DNA of 64,000 nt from assembly GCF_900078545.1 (NCBI RefSeq), contig NZ_FLLS01000002.1, forward strand, positions 620,001-684,000, given 5' to 3'. The notes beneath the pieces are model-generated. The model saw nothing but the letters and a program-made list of their open reading frames with translations. It made no database searches and was not told where the DNA came from. Position 1 is the first letter of the stretch; every line of letters starts with the position of its first letter. Positions 1 to 7,214 of the stretch are shown in pieces. Origin of the DNA: Olegusella massiliensis (lineage in GTDB: Bacteria > Actinomycetota > Coriobacteriia > Coriobacteriales > Atopobiaceae). The translations under genes and the position numbers were made by a program.

Positions 1-270
1 TCTGACGAGGCGTTCACCATCACCGTCAAGGGCGCACTCATTTACGACACCTACACCATTGAAGAGCAGCGATGCGATTCCAACGCAGACAGGGACCTAA
101 TCCCAACCTTCGACGTCACTGTCTACAAGGACTCTATAAAGATCGAACTCGGAACGCTCGTGAACTCCGAAGGGCCCAAGATCGGCACTACCGCAACCGG
201 TGCGGATGACGATGATCACGAGGCTGTCGCCGACGAGGATGTAATCGCACGATTCTCGACCCTCAATTGA
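1..270 (+). CDS. C-terminal fragment of a VaFE-repeat surface protein (5' end outside window)
   Basis: Frame 1 is open from the first base to TGA at 268-270 (89 residues visible). The last third has the signature PKIGTTATGADDDDHEAVAD, which resembles the start of VaFE repeats of pilin-like, isopeptide-bonded surface proteins of Gram-positive bacteria. In that family the repeat continues for roughly 100 residues and is followed by a sortase signal. Here the frame stops about 10 residues after the repeat start (ending FSTLN), so the protein is probably truncated and not wall-anchored. No terminator or downstream sortase gene is visible. The family assignment rests on this one motif; the upstream part, beta-rich with TITVKG and TFDVTVYKDS strings, is compatible with it. 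Confidence 0.5.
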   Translation, partial: SDEAFTITVKGALIYDTYTIEEQRCDSNADRDLIPTFDVTVYKDSIKIELGTLVNSEGPKIGTTATGADDDDHEAVADEDVIARFSTLN

Positions 271-522
271 GTTTTGGGAAGGTTTGTCACTCTTCGCTCT
301 GAACGGGCGCAACGCGAATTTCCCCCTTCCCAAAAACCGGGTGACTACACGATGACTACATGGAAAGCGGTTGCGATACGAGGCGGCTAAAAAGCGCTAT
401 GGAAGCACTCCAACGATGTTTGATACACATTCGCAACGAGCAGATTCTTTCTCCTCTAATAGCAACGCTTACCGCGACATGAGCGGAACGAAGAATATAA
501 ATGCATGTCAACACCTATAAGA

Positions 523-585
523 GAAGCTCTGAAATCGTTTGATTTCAGAGCTTCTGAGTTATTTCCACTCATCGAAAGTTCCGGT
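523..585 (-). repeat. Degenerate guaA-end attachment site (site E) with hairpin
   Basis: A 14-bp perfect inverted repeat (GAAGCTCTGAAATC, 523-536, and its complement 541-554) is followed at 559-585 by minus-strand codons reading T-G-T-F-D-E-W-K-stop. These resemble the guaA terminus PPATIEWE-stop at 19209. The same hairpin-then-core order occurs at site D (1448-1605), so I read this as an old attachment-site copy. It is the most diverged of the six. The stretch 271-522 to its left shows no gene or repeat that I can support. Confidence 0.45.
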
Positions 586-667
586 TGCTTTGTCCTATTC
601 CTACCACTGGATGCTAACCACCGCCACTAGACGGGAGGTTTGCAGCTAGATGGAACAAAAGCCCAGG

Positions 668-688
668 TCACTCCCATTCGATCGTCGA
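668..688 (-). repeat. guaA-end attachment site (site F)
   Basis: Read on the minus strand, 688-668 encodes S-T-I-E-W-E-stop, matching the A-T-I-E-W-E-stop end of the intact guaA at 19209. Both flanks resemble those of site D: CCACTAGA..GGGA-like text to the left, and about 170 bp to the right (690-860) containing TTTACTCACGGCAGC, a GAACTC/GAGTTC stem and GGGAAGTAAAT. This supports an integration scar rather than chance. Confidence 0.6.
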
Positions 689-689
689 T

Positions 690-860
690 ATCCAAACATC
701 CTGAACTCAGCACGCACTCTGACCTGTGCATGAATTTACTCACGGCAGCTCGAAAGCGTTCCAAAAACGGAACTCGACCGGAACTCCTCACTGAGTTCCA
801 CTACAGCACGCGCAAGCGCTGGGATGGTCACAGATTGCCGGGAAGTAAATCCCTGTCCTG
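690..860. repeat. Attachment-site right flank, copy at site F
   Basis: Shares a colinear pattern with 1620-1775 next to site D: GAACTCA, then TTTACTC-CGGCAGC, a GGAACTC..GAGTTCC stem, GGCACGCG-like text, then GGGA(A)GTAAAT. The similarity runs for about 150 bp with many substitutions. There is no coding potential I trust. The region 861-987 up to the CPBP fragment holds only the GGGAGTAAAC motif at 935-944. Confidence 0.5.
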
Positions 861-987
861 CGGGAATGTGAGAAGGTGCGCGCAACTGAGTCCACATCGG
901 CATCGAGGCTTCCTTATACGTCTCTGCTTTGCCCGGGAGTAAACGACCTGAACGGGCAAAACGGCGTCTTGCTCAATGCAGTCCGGT

Positions 988-1361
988 TCACGTAAGTCGA
1001 CCCGCGGCAGGCCCGTCCTGGCTTTCCACCCCCGTCGTTTTCAGCCAGCAGGCCACGCCCAGGATGAACAGCGGGATGCCTGCGACGTACCCGTAGGTGG
1101 ATGGCCCTGCCAGGGCCTGCCCGCCCGCGCAGAACATGAGGCCGATGTTGGCCGTGGCGTTGAACGCCCCATGCGCCAGGGCACATGGCCAGACGCTCCC
1201 CGCACGCGTTCTCAGCAAGCTCAGGAATGAGCCCATTGCAGTGCAGGTCGCGACCATCACGAGGACCCCCGTCCACGGGAAGCCGGCGTAGCCCATCCCG
1301 AAGTGATGGCCCATGGCGATGATCGGGGCATGCCATATCCCCCATGCGAGGCCGGACGCGA
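988..1361 (-). pseudogene. C-terminal fragment of a CPBP-family intramembrane protease
   Basis: Minus-strand reading from about 1361 to the stop at 988-990 gives a hydrophobic C-terminal half. It contains WGIWHAP, two residues before MGHH, and a later AHGAFN motif; these are the second and third conserved His-containing motifs of CPBP (Abi/CAAX-type) glutamic intramembrane proteases. The first motif (EExxxR) and the N-terminal membrane helices are missing. The reading frame is broken by an in-frame TAA just upstream, close to where the 1383 repeat begins. So the gene was cut by a recombination or deletion event at the repeat border and cannot make an active protease. Confidence 0.65.
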
Positions 1362-1382
1362 TTTAGCATCTCGGACAAACCA

Positions 1383-1459
1383 GTCGCATCCTGTGTAAGA
1401 AATGGAGATGACTAGGGAGTAAATGAGCAGGTCAATACGCAAAATGAAAGCCTCTGAAA
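1383..1459. repeat. 77-bp interspersed repeat, copy 1 (second copy 7094-7170)
   Basis: Begins GTCGCATCCTGTGTAAG and includes GGGAGTAAAT (1415-1424). About 85% of positions match the stretch starting at 7094. It abuts the truncated CPBP gene here and the truncated integrase gene at 7094, so in both islands it marks the edge between a broken gene and an attachment region. The hairpin 1448-1478 (14-bp arms, loop GAT) starts within it, and an inverted ATTTACTCACC follows at 1487. Confidence 0.7.
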
Positions 1460-1590
1460 TCGATGATTTCAGAGGCTTCGCGGAAAATTTACTCACCAAA
1501 CTGACCGGCAGTTTGCACCTTACCTGCTACTAGATGAGACCAGATGCCACTAGATGGGACAGATGATAAACTCCCAGTTCAGAGGCCTAT

Positions 1591-1605
1591 CTATTCCCAC
1601 TCGGT
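1591..1605 (-). repeat. guaA-end attachment site (site D)
   Basis: The minus strand reads T-E-W-E-stop (ACC GAG TGG GAA TAG), the same as the end of guaA. It is flanked on the left by GGGAGTAAAT (1415), a hairpin (1448-1478) and the inverted motif (1487). On the right lie an inverted motif (1658), a GGAACTCAG/CTGAGTTCC hairpin (1703-1722) and GGGAGTAAAT (1764). This symmetric layout is what a tyrosine-recombinase attachment site with arm-type sites would look like. Confidence 0.65.
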
Positions 1606-1775
1606 AGAAGAAAAACACAACACTATGAACTCAACGCGTACTCTAAACTGCGTTTATATTTACTCTCGGCAGCGTGAAATCGTCCCAAAATCGAGCTCAC
1701 TTGGAACTCAGTGCTGAGTTCCACTTCGGCACGCGATAGCGAGAGGATGGTTGCAGGTTGTTAGGGAGTAAATAC
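1606..1775. repeat. Attachment-site right flank, copy at site D
   Basis: Homologous to 690-860. It includes the perfect inverted repeat GGAACTCAGTGCTGAGTTCC at 1703-1722 and the perfect motif GGGAGTAAAT at 1764-1773. From 1776 to 1982 I see no gene; the next signal is the promoter at 1983. Confidence 0.5.
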
Positions 1776-1982
1776 TTTGTCCGTAGAAACACTGTCTACC
1801 CGCATGCGATTGAGTTCGCAATCGTGGAGATGAAAGATCGCCATAATCAATTTGTACTGCCCATCGGGCGTAGGGCGCGGGTCGGAATCGTCTAGCGATG
1901 AGTTGCCGACACATCTCTGCATTCCGATGCCCTACAGAGTAGAGCTATCCGTTGGCATAGGCGGTCGTTTCCATCTCCCCAC

Positions 1983-2011
1983 TCGACAACCAATATACGG
2001 TGTATTATACT
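1983..2011 (+). promoter_or_regulatory. Promoter of the GntR-ABC operon
   Basis: TCGACA at 1983-1988, a 17-bp spacer, and TATACT at 2006-2011. This is close to sigma-70 type consensus and about 45 bp ahead of the chosen regulator start. The -10 box overlaps the left arm of the operator-like palindrome at 2008-2029, which suits repression by the operon's own regulator. Confidence 0.6.
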
Positions 2012-2040
2012 GTATATGTATATACAGTACTGTACAGTAC
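2008..2040 (+). promoter_or_regulatory. Two overlapping palindromic operators for the YtrA-type regulator
   Basis: TACTGTATAT and ATATACAGTA (2008-2029) form perfect 10-bp arms around GT. GTACTGTACAGTAC (2027-2040) is a perfect 14-bp palindrome sharing three bases with the first. GntR-family repressors bind such symmetric sites, and the location between the -10 box and the ribosome-binding site points to autoregulation. Confidence 0.65.
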
Positions 2041-2056
2041 AGATGAGGTATTGCTT

Positions 2057-2431
2057 TTGGAAATCAGCATAAGCAACAAAGTGAGCCGACCTCTTTACGA
2101 ACAAATTGCAACTCAGGTCAAGGCCCAGATCATGAGCGGCGACCTGCAGGCCGGCGAAGCGCTCCCCTCCATCCGCTCGTTGGCCAGGTCCCTGCGGATC
2201 AGCGTGCTGACGGTGCAGAAGGCCTACGACCTCCTTCAAGCAGACGGCTTCATCGAGACGACGGCAGGAAAGGGCTGCTACGTCTCCTCCCAGAACCAGG
2301 ATTTCTACTTGGAGGAGCAGCAGAAGAAGATAGAAGGGCATTTCACAGAGGCGATCGAGGCCGCGCGCGCGAGCGGGATTCCCCTCGACAAGTTGATCGG
2401 GTTGCTGTCTTTGCTGTACGAGGAGGACTGA
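2057..2431 (+). CDS. GntR-family (YtrA subfamily) transcriptional regulator
   Basis: A 124-residue repressor. An N-terminal winged helix begins SRPLYEQIATQVKAQI and contains the GEALPSIRSLARSLRIS recognition region and VQKAYDLLQADGF. A short C-terminal dimerisation segment replaces the ligand domain of larger GntR proteins, as in YtrA. I prefer the TTG at 2057 because GATGAGG lies 8 bases upstream and it gives the usual family length. Upstream in-frame starts would run the protein through the operator. The ABC genes follow at once (start 2434). In this family the repressor controls a membrane-stress or peptide-antibiotic-responsive ABC exporter; the inducer here is unknown. Confidence 0.85.
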   Translation: MEISISNKVSRPLYEQIATQVKAQIMSGDLQAGEALPSIRSLARSLRISVLTVQKAYDLLQADGFIETTAGKGCYVSSQNQDFYLEEQQKKIEGHFTEAIEAARASGIPLDKLIGLLSLLYEED

Positions 2432-2433
2432 CC

Positions 2434-3288
2434 ATGAACGATGCTTTGACGATTTCGGGGCTTGCCAAAACGTTCGAAGATTTCGCGCTGGACGGAGTCT
2501 CGTTCAGCGTGCCGCGAGGCTCCATAGTCGGGTTGATCGGCGAAAACGGGGCCGGGAAGAGCACGACCATCAACGCCGTTTTGGGGTTGATCAAGAAAGA
2601 GGCGGGAGATGTCTCGGTTCTGGGGAAGAGCGAGCTGGACAACGACGTGAAGGAACGGATAGGCGTCGTGTTCGACGGCACCAATTACCCGGAAATCCTC
2701 TCCCCGAGAAAACTGAACCGAGTAATGAAGGGTATTTACAGCTCTTGGAACGAGCAGGCCTACATGGCCCTTTTGAAAAAGCTGTCCCTGCCGCTGGACA
2801 AGAGGATCGGCAAATTCTCGAAGGGAATGAAAACGAAGCTGGCAATTGCCGTCGCCCTGTCCCACGATTCGGAGCTTCTCATCTTGGACGAGGCGACGAG
2901 CGGGCTCGACCCCATCGTCCGAGACGACATCCTGGACATGCTGCTCGGATTCGTGCAGGACGAGAACCATTCCATATTGGTATCCTCCCACATCACCAGC
3001 GATTTGGAGAAGATAGCCGACTACATCGTGTTCATTCACGAAGGACAGGTGGCCTTCTCCAAGCCGAAAGACGAGCTGATGGAGCACTACGGCGTGATCG
3101 AATGCGGGACGGCGCAATTCAGAGCGCTGGATGAGGGCGATGTCGTTACGTACCGCGAGATGGACTTCGGGTGGCAGGTCTTGGTTTCGGACAGGGACAA
3201 GATTCGGAAGAAGTACCCGAAAGCGATGGTCGTGCCGACGACCATCGATGAAATCATGCTTCTCTACGTAAAGGGGGAAAGACGATGA
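2434..3288 (+). CDS. ABC transporter ATP-binding protein (YtrB-like)
   Basis: A 284-residue nucleotide-binding subunit with Walker A GENGAGKST near residue 37, signature FSKGMKTKLAIA, Walker B LLILDEATSGLDP and switch His in SSHI. It is thought to pair with the membrane protein encoded next, whose ATG overlaps this stop by four bases (ATGA at 3285). The gene starts 2 bases after the regulator stop, so the three form one operon. The closest functional class is the ABC-2 type exporters controlled by YtrA regulators, linked elsewhere to peptide antibiotic resistance or envelope stress. The substrate cannot be read from the sequence. Confidence 0.88.
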   Translation: MNDALTISGLAKTFEDFALDGVSFSVPRGSIVGLIGENGAGKSTTINAVLGLIKKEAGDVSVLGKSELDNDVKERIGVVFDGTNYPEILSPRKLNRVMKGIYSSWNEQAYMALLKKLSLPLDKRIGKFSKGMKTKLAIAVALSHDSELLILDEATSGLDPIVRDDILDMLLGFVQDENHSILVSSHITSDLEKIADYIVFIHEGQVAFSKPKDELMEHYGVIECGTAQFRALDEGDVVTYREMDFGWQVLVSDRDKIRKKYPKAMVVPTTIDEIMLLYVKGERR

Positions 3289-3914
3289 GGGGGCTTCTGA
3301 TCAAAGACCTGTACATTGCGAGGAGCAACATCCTCGTGACGATCGTGAGCCTGATCGCACTGGGATTCGGCCTTTCGTTTTTGCTGGAGCCCAGCATGCT
3401 TTTGATAGTGGCTCCCCCGTGCGCCACGACGGCGGTCTTCGTCAGCATAACAAGCGATGCGAGCTCGAAATGGAGCAAGAACATAATCACCATGCCGGTA
3501 TCCAGGGACCAGATTATCGGGGAGAAGTTCATCTTGTATATCGTGCTCTCCCTGTTGGGTACGGTGGCGGCTCTCATTCCCTGCGGCGCGCTCGCTATTC
3601 TCGGCTTCGAGATGGAGGCGGGATCTTTGTGTCTGTACGGGTCCATGGGGATAAGCGCTTCTTTATTGGCTGGCGGCCTCAGCCTCCCATGCGCCTACCG
3701 CTTCGATCCCGACAAGTCTCAGGTCGTGTTCATGCTATCGTTTATGGCCTCGACGGCCATCATTTTCGCGCTTGTCGTGCTCATCAACCTGTTTATCCCC
3801 GTAAAGGAGAACGCTCTTCCAGCTTTTGGCGTCGTCCTTGCCGTATCCGTCGTCTTCTTCCTCGTGTCGAACAGGACCGCGGTGTGGATGTTTCGGCAGA
3901 AAGAGATCTTTTAG
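3285..3914 (+). CDS. ABC-2 type transporter permease
   Basis: A 209-residue membrane protein with about six hydrophobic helices. It begins MRGLLIKDLYIARS, the typical cytosolic start of ABC-2 permeases, with SKNIITMPVSRDQIIGEKF after the second helix. It is translationally coupled to the ATPase through an ATGA overlap and is probably the membrane half of the exporter. Nothing about the substrate is visible. The ABC-2 fold is inferred from the helix pattern and neighbours. From 3915 to 4081 I see no intact gene. Confidence 0.8.
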   Translation: MRGLLIKDLYIARSNILVTIVSLIALGFGLSFLLEPSMLLIVAPPCATTAVFVSITSDASSKWSKNIITMPVSRDQIIGEKFILYIVLSLLGTVAALIPCGALAILGFEMEAGSLCLYGSMGISASLLAGGLSLPCAYRFDPDKSQVVFMLSFMASTAIIFALVVLINLFIPVKENALPAFGVVLAVSVVFFLVSNRTAVWMFRQKEIF

Positions 3915-4081
3915 TTCGAGTCGCTTTGTCCAATGGTACAGCGCTCCTTGTCGGGTAGCGAGCAAAACACGTTAGCTGCGACGGCGTTTTCCGAGAGGGA
4001 TCATGCTCTATGCGAAAAAGAACGCAGAGCATATAGCCGTATGCAGGTCATGCTGTTTGAGAGCCCGTTTATTCCTAGAAA

Positions 4082-4597
4082 CAGACCCTTCGCTTCGACC
4101 TGGAAGGACCATCTGACGAGATGGTCTTCAAGTGGGCATACAACAAGCGACATGGACGCTACCCCGAAGCAGGCGCAATCGACGTCATGGAATACGGCAC
4201 GCGCGGGAAACGAGCGTTGGAGCTTTCCAGCGCCATCGACCGTGGAAAAGTGGCGGTGCTGCGAGACAACGATAAAGCAGAGCCTGCCAACTGGCTTAAG
4301 GATGCGAGTGAGTTTACCAGCCCGGGCAAAAGGGAGATGTTCGTCGGATCGATTGAAGGCGGAGCGACGCTTGAACCTCAGATGGTCAAGGCAAACGAAT
4401 CATGCATAACCTGCTTGGCTTCCGTGATAGGCTCCGATACTAATGATGCAGACTCCTTGGTTGAGTATATGACAGGACACAAAACCGATTGGGCTCTCAG
4501 GCTCCTGCGTGACGTCGATGGCACGGAGACGCTAAGCGCCCCCCGCTACATCGAAAATGCCATTGACTTCATTGCTTCGAATAAGAACAAGGCATGA
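4082..4597 (+). pseudogene. C-terminal TOPRIM fragment of an OLD-family nuclease (GajA-like)
   Basis: The frame is open from 4079 (after a TAG at 4076-4078) and starts mid-domain: LEGPSDEMVFKWAY matches the first TOPRIM strand with its metal-binding Glu. VAVLRDND supplies the DxD motif, and FVGSIEGG..LEPQMV is typical of OLD nucleases with a downstream helicase. The N-terminal ABC-type ATPase (several hundred residues) is absent. The first ATG, 4121, lies after the catalytic Glu. I therefore call it a truncated gene. Its stop overlaps the helicase ATG by four bases, the gene order expected for class 2 OLD/Gabija pairs. Residual expression of the TOPRIM part cannot be excluded. Confidence 0.7.
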
Positions 4598-5736
4598 GCG
4601 AGAATTCGGTCGTCATCGCCGTAGCGGGAGCCGGCAAGACGGAGTTTGTCGCGGAGCGGATTGCGAACGAGCCCAACCTTGATAGGACGATGCTCCTCAC
4701 GTATCTGACCAGAAACCAAGTCGAAGGCTCAGCGCGCGTTGCCGAAAAAATCAGAATGAGCTCGGAATATCCCCGGGTCATGGGATGGTTCAGCTTTTTG
4801 CTCAACGAAATTGCGCGTCCCTACTCGAAGCTTTGCTGGCCCGAAATCGATGTCGGTACCTTGTGCACGCAAATCCCGAATAATTTCCAGTATCTGCAAG
4901 GCGACCTAAGATATTTCACCACAAGAGGCGATGTGTTCTCAGAGCGTTTAGCACTCGTGGCCGTCAAGGTAATCGACGGGAGCAAGGGAGCGGCGATTCG
5001 CCGCCTGGAATCCATCGTCGACGCAATCTATATCGACGAGGCGCAGGACTTACGGGGCAACGACCTCGTGGTACTCGAAAGGCTGATGCGCTCGAAAATC
5101 AGGGTTACAGTCGTTTGCGACCCGCGCCAATCCGTCATCAGCACATCACGATCGGACACAAAGTACAAGCAATATCGCAACGAGGGTATCGCTGACTTCT
5201 TCTTGGCTATGGAAAAGGCGGGCAATTGCAAGGTTCACTGGAAGAATGAGACGCATAGATTCATCCCACATATTGCCAAATTCTCGGATGCTGTCATTGC
5301 CTGCGCTCGTAAGTTTCCTCCTACGGTTTCAAACGTTGCACCCAATGGGTATTCCGGCTTGTATCTTATCGACAAGAAAGACATCGAAAAATACGCTTGG
5401 GCACATCATGCCACCGTGTTGAGAATTAACAAAACAGCGGGGAGCTTCGACGGGGTCGAAGTCGCCAATTTCGGTGAATGCAAGGGCATGACCAGGCGTG
5501 ATATCGTGGTAATTGCGACAGAGCCGATAGAAAAGTTTTTAAATAAGGGAGAGCGATTCAAATCCTCCGAGTCCGCAAGAAAGTTTTATGTCGCCGTTAC
5601 GCGCGCGCAGCAGTCGGTGGCCATGGCAGTCACAAATCCCATGAAGACCTATCAAAGCATGCTTTCGCCGAGCTCAGCCTGGCAGGAGTCCGGATTCCAG
5701 CTAGTGGACCAGACTTCTTCTGATAGGAACGGATAA
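4594..5736 (+). CDS. Superfamily 1 UvrD/Rep-like helicase (partner of the OLD fragment)
   Basis: 380 residues with motif I AGAGKT near residue 12, motif II YIDEAQD, motif III-like CDPRQS, and motif VI FYVAVTRAQ close to the C-terminus. It is compact compared with UvrD (about 700 residues), lacking long 1B/2B insertions, as do GajB-type helicases of Gabija anti-phage systems. It starts within the stop of the TOPRIM gene (ATGA). In Gabija the nuclease GajA and helicase GajB act as a complex; here GajA is truncated, so the system is probably inactive. A 24-base perfect stem (CCCCGGAA..TTCCGGGG, 5742-5765) separates it from the convergent YraN-like gene. Other OLD-helicase defence pairs remain possible. 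Confidence 0.72.
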   Translation: MSENSVVIAVAGAGKTEFVAERIANEPNLDRTMLLTYLTRNQVEGSARVAEKIRMSSEYPRVMGWFSFLLNEIARPYSKLCWPEIDVGTLCTQIPNNFQYLQGDLRYFTTRGDVFSERLALVAVKVIDGSKGAAIRRLESIVDAIYIDEAQDLRGNDLVVLERLMRSKIRVTVVCDPRQSVISTSRSDTKYKQYRNEGIADFFLAMEKAGNCKVHWKNETHRFIPHIAKFSDAVIACARKFPPTVSNVAPNGYSGLYLIDKKDIEKYAWAHHATVLRINKTAGSFDGVEVANFGECKGMTRRDIVVIATEPIEKFLNKGERFKSSESARKFYVAVTRAQQSVAMAVTNPMKTYQSMLSPSSAWQESGFQLVDQTSSDRNG

Positions 5737-5741
5737 AGACA

Positions 5742-5765
5742 CCCCGGAAATCGAAGCTTCCGGGG
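5742..5765. terminator. Stem-loop between convergent genes
   Basis: CCCCGGAA (5742-5749) pairs with TTCCGGGG (5758-5765). It lies between the helicase stop (5736) and the stop of the minus-strand YraN-like gene (5776). There is no T-run, so a terminator role is inferred from position. Confidence 0.45.
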
Positions 5766-5775
5766 CCGCTGGCGG

Positions 5776-6126
5776 CTAGAGCTCGCGGAGCGCGTTTTGA
5801 TGGTGGCGGAGAAGGGCCCTGTCGTCGCCGAGGACCAGCATGCTCACAGCATCGAACCTGACCGCGCAATCGCCGGAGTCGAGGTGCTCGGCAAGGTAGG
5901 CTGCCGCCAGTCGCTCGAGGGAGCCGCGGTCGAGAACTTCCTCGGGGAACCCCTCGCCGCTGTTCCGACGGAGTTGGCAGCTTACGAAGACCAGGTCGTC
6001 TCCTTCGTTGGCGATGAAGTCGATGATGTCACCGCCGTGCGCCCAGCTCTCTTCGAGGATTTCGAAACCCCTGCGCTCGAGATAGCTCTTGATGCCCTTC
6101 ATCGCTTTGGTGTTGACGGCTTCCAT
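5776..6126 (-). CDS. YraN-like (UPF0102) nuclease-fold protein with altered active site
   Basis: 116 residues from ATG at 6126, chosen because AGGAGG sits six bases upstream. The order KSYLERRGFEILEESW, GGDIIDFIANEGDDLVFV, then LAAAYLAEHL matches the YraN fold, a restriction-endonuclease-like fold often found beside rnhB in chromosomes. In typical members the core reads GEIDLIA..LVFVEVK; here it reads GDIIDFIA..LVFVSCQ. The Glu and Lys of the ExK motif are replaced by Ser and Gln, so cleavage is doubtful. Its place between a helicase and conjugation-type genes suggests an element-specific role. The region 6127-6491 upstream contains no gene I can support; GGCTC..GAGCC arms near 6443-6467 are the only notable structure. 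Confidence 0.62.
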   Translation of the reverse strand: MEAVNTKAMKGIKSYLERRGFEILEESWAHGGDIIDFIANEGDDLVFVSCQLRRNSGEGFPEEVLDRGSLERLAAAYLAEHLDSGDCAVRFDAVSMLVLGDDRALLRHHQNALREL

Positions 6127-6491
6127 GGTTGACCTCCTATGGTTTCGGCCCGCCTCTGTGGCGAACCTTGTGGCTCGCATGCCGTCGGGGTTCCCGGAGG
6201 CTGCAAGGGGGGAAAGCAAAACCCTCAAGGGCTCGAGTTTTCAAGCGCGGGTCTCCGAAGAGCGCTCGAAAAGTTTTTGCGGCCCTTGTGGCCGCAGGGG
6301 TCCTCGACGAGCCTGCGAAAGTCCAAGGAGCAGCCCGGGGAGCGAGCCGGCGCTAAGGAGGTTAGGAAGCACGCTCAAGGCATGGGGCGCGACGGGCTGA
6401 AGGGGCAGGGGGTTCGCTCGAAGATCTGGGCAACGGGGCCTCGTGGCTCAATCGCAAAAAGCGAGCCCGTCATCACCATGCAAGCTGGGCG

Positions 6492-6860
6492 TCAGCGACG
6501 CTCCAGCCCAATGATGCCCTCGAACCTCTCCGCCACGACATCGGCGGTTTCCTCACCACGCAGCTCGGCGAGCTCGCGCACGAGTCGGGTGACGGTCTCC
6601 ATGAGCTCGCCGCCGACCTCGCAGCCGGAGTGGATTCGCCTGAGCTCCCGGAGCACCTCGGCCATGCGGTCTCGCAAGGCCAGGAAGGTCCGCCTGTTCG
6701 GCACCACGGTGATGCCGTCCTCTCGCAGGCGGGCCATGATGAAGTCCTGCTTCGTCATCCCCGACTCCGCGACCACCTCGTCGAGCCATCTTGCCTGCGC
6801 CGGCGTCATGCGGAACGATACGGTGACGCTTTTCCTCCTTCGATCGTTGGGGCAGGGCAT
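6492..6860 (-). CDS. Ribbon-helix-helix mobilisation accessory protein (MobC-like)
   Basis: 122 residues from ATG at 6860, sharing one base with the stop of the integrase stump (TGATG). The N-terminal RRKSVTVSFRMTPAQARWLDE, then SGMTKQDFI, has the beta-strand/helix pattern of relaxosome RHH proteins. The paralogue at 17566-17886 has NKTVAFRVSPEEDEQIE and SGLTKQDYI in the same position, so the two islands carry versions of one backbone gene. In the family these proteins bind near oriT or regulate the element; the exact role here is inference. Confidence 0.7.
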   Translation of the reverse strand: MPCPNDRRRKSVTVSFRMTPAQARWLDEVVAESGMTKQDFIMARLREDGITVVPNRRTFLALRDRMAEVLRELRRIHSGCEVGGELMETVTRLVRELAELRGEETADVVAERFEGIIGLERR

Positions 6861-7093
6861 CAGTCCCTTCCTTCCTCGTCGAGCGCGCGTGCAATCTCCC
6901 CTTGCCTGTCCGGGAAGAGGTGCGCGTAGCGGAACGTGATGTCGGCGCTCTCGTGACCGAGCCGGTCGGCGATGGCCACGGCGGAGTAGCCCATGTCGAT
7001 GAGGAGGGACACGTGGCTGTGGCGCAGGTCGTGGATGCGGATGCGCTTCACGCCGGAGGCTTTGCAGCCCCTGGTCATCTCGTGGTGCATGCG
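6860..7093 (-). pseudogene. C-terminal remnant of a tyrosine recombinase (integrase), island D-C
   Basis: Only the last ~77 residues remain: HHEM, then RIRIHDLRHSH (second catalytic Arg region), LGHES (His/Trp box) and ITFRYAHL with the nucleophilic Tyr. It is very close to the stump at 17889-18292. Upstream of 7094 the integrase text is replaced by the 77-bp repeat shared with 1383. The N-terminal arm-binding and core-binding domains and the first catalytic Arg are gone, so it is inactive. Confidence 0.8.
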
Positions 7094-7170
7094 GTCGCAT
7101 CCTGTGTACGAAATGGAGTTAACTAGGGAGTAAATGAGCAGTTCAACAAGCAAAAAAGAAGCCTCCGAAA
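7094..7170. repeat. 77-bp interspersed repeat, copy 2
   Basis: The partner of 1383-1459. It begins GTCGCATCCTGTGTACG and includes GGGAGTAAAT at 7126-7135. It joins the integrase stump directly to the attachment region of site C. A palindrome, CCAATTGAACTGCCTCCCATTTCT..., made of AGAAATGGGAGGCAGTTCA and its complement, spans 7176-7219. Confidence 0.65.
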
Positions 7171-7214
7171 CCAATTGAACTGCCTCCCATTTCTTGGACA
7201 CGAGAAATGGGAGG

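Larger units (their letters stand above)
668..1591. mobile_element. Island F-D: shrunken element between two guaA-end sites
   Basis: A 0.9-kb segment bounded by guaA-end copies at 668 and 1591. It holds only a CPBP protease fragment, a GGGAGTAAA site at 935, and at 1383 the start of a ~77-bp repeat shared with 7094. I interpret it as a formerly larger integrative element reduced by deletion. It has no integrase, relaxase or cargo that could function. Confidence 0.45.

Noticed and set aside
2305-3117. 270-codon minus-strand ORF opposite the ABC ATPase
   Set aside because: Shadow ORF; the plus-strand reading is a complete ATPase in an operon with coupled starts and stops.
6139-6939. 266-codon plus-strand ORF across the YraN-RHH gap
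   Set aside because: Arg/Ser-rich low-complexity product typical of GC-rich antisense; overlaps the RHH gene supported by its paralogue at 17566.
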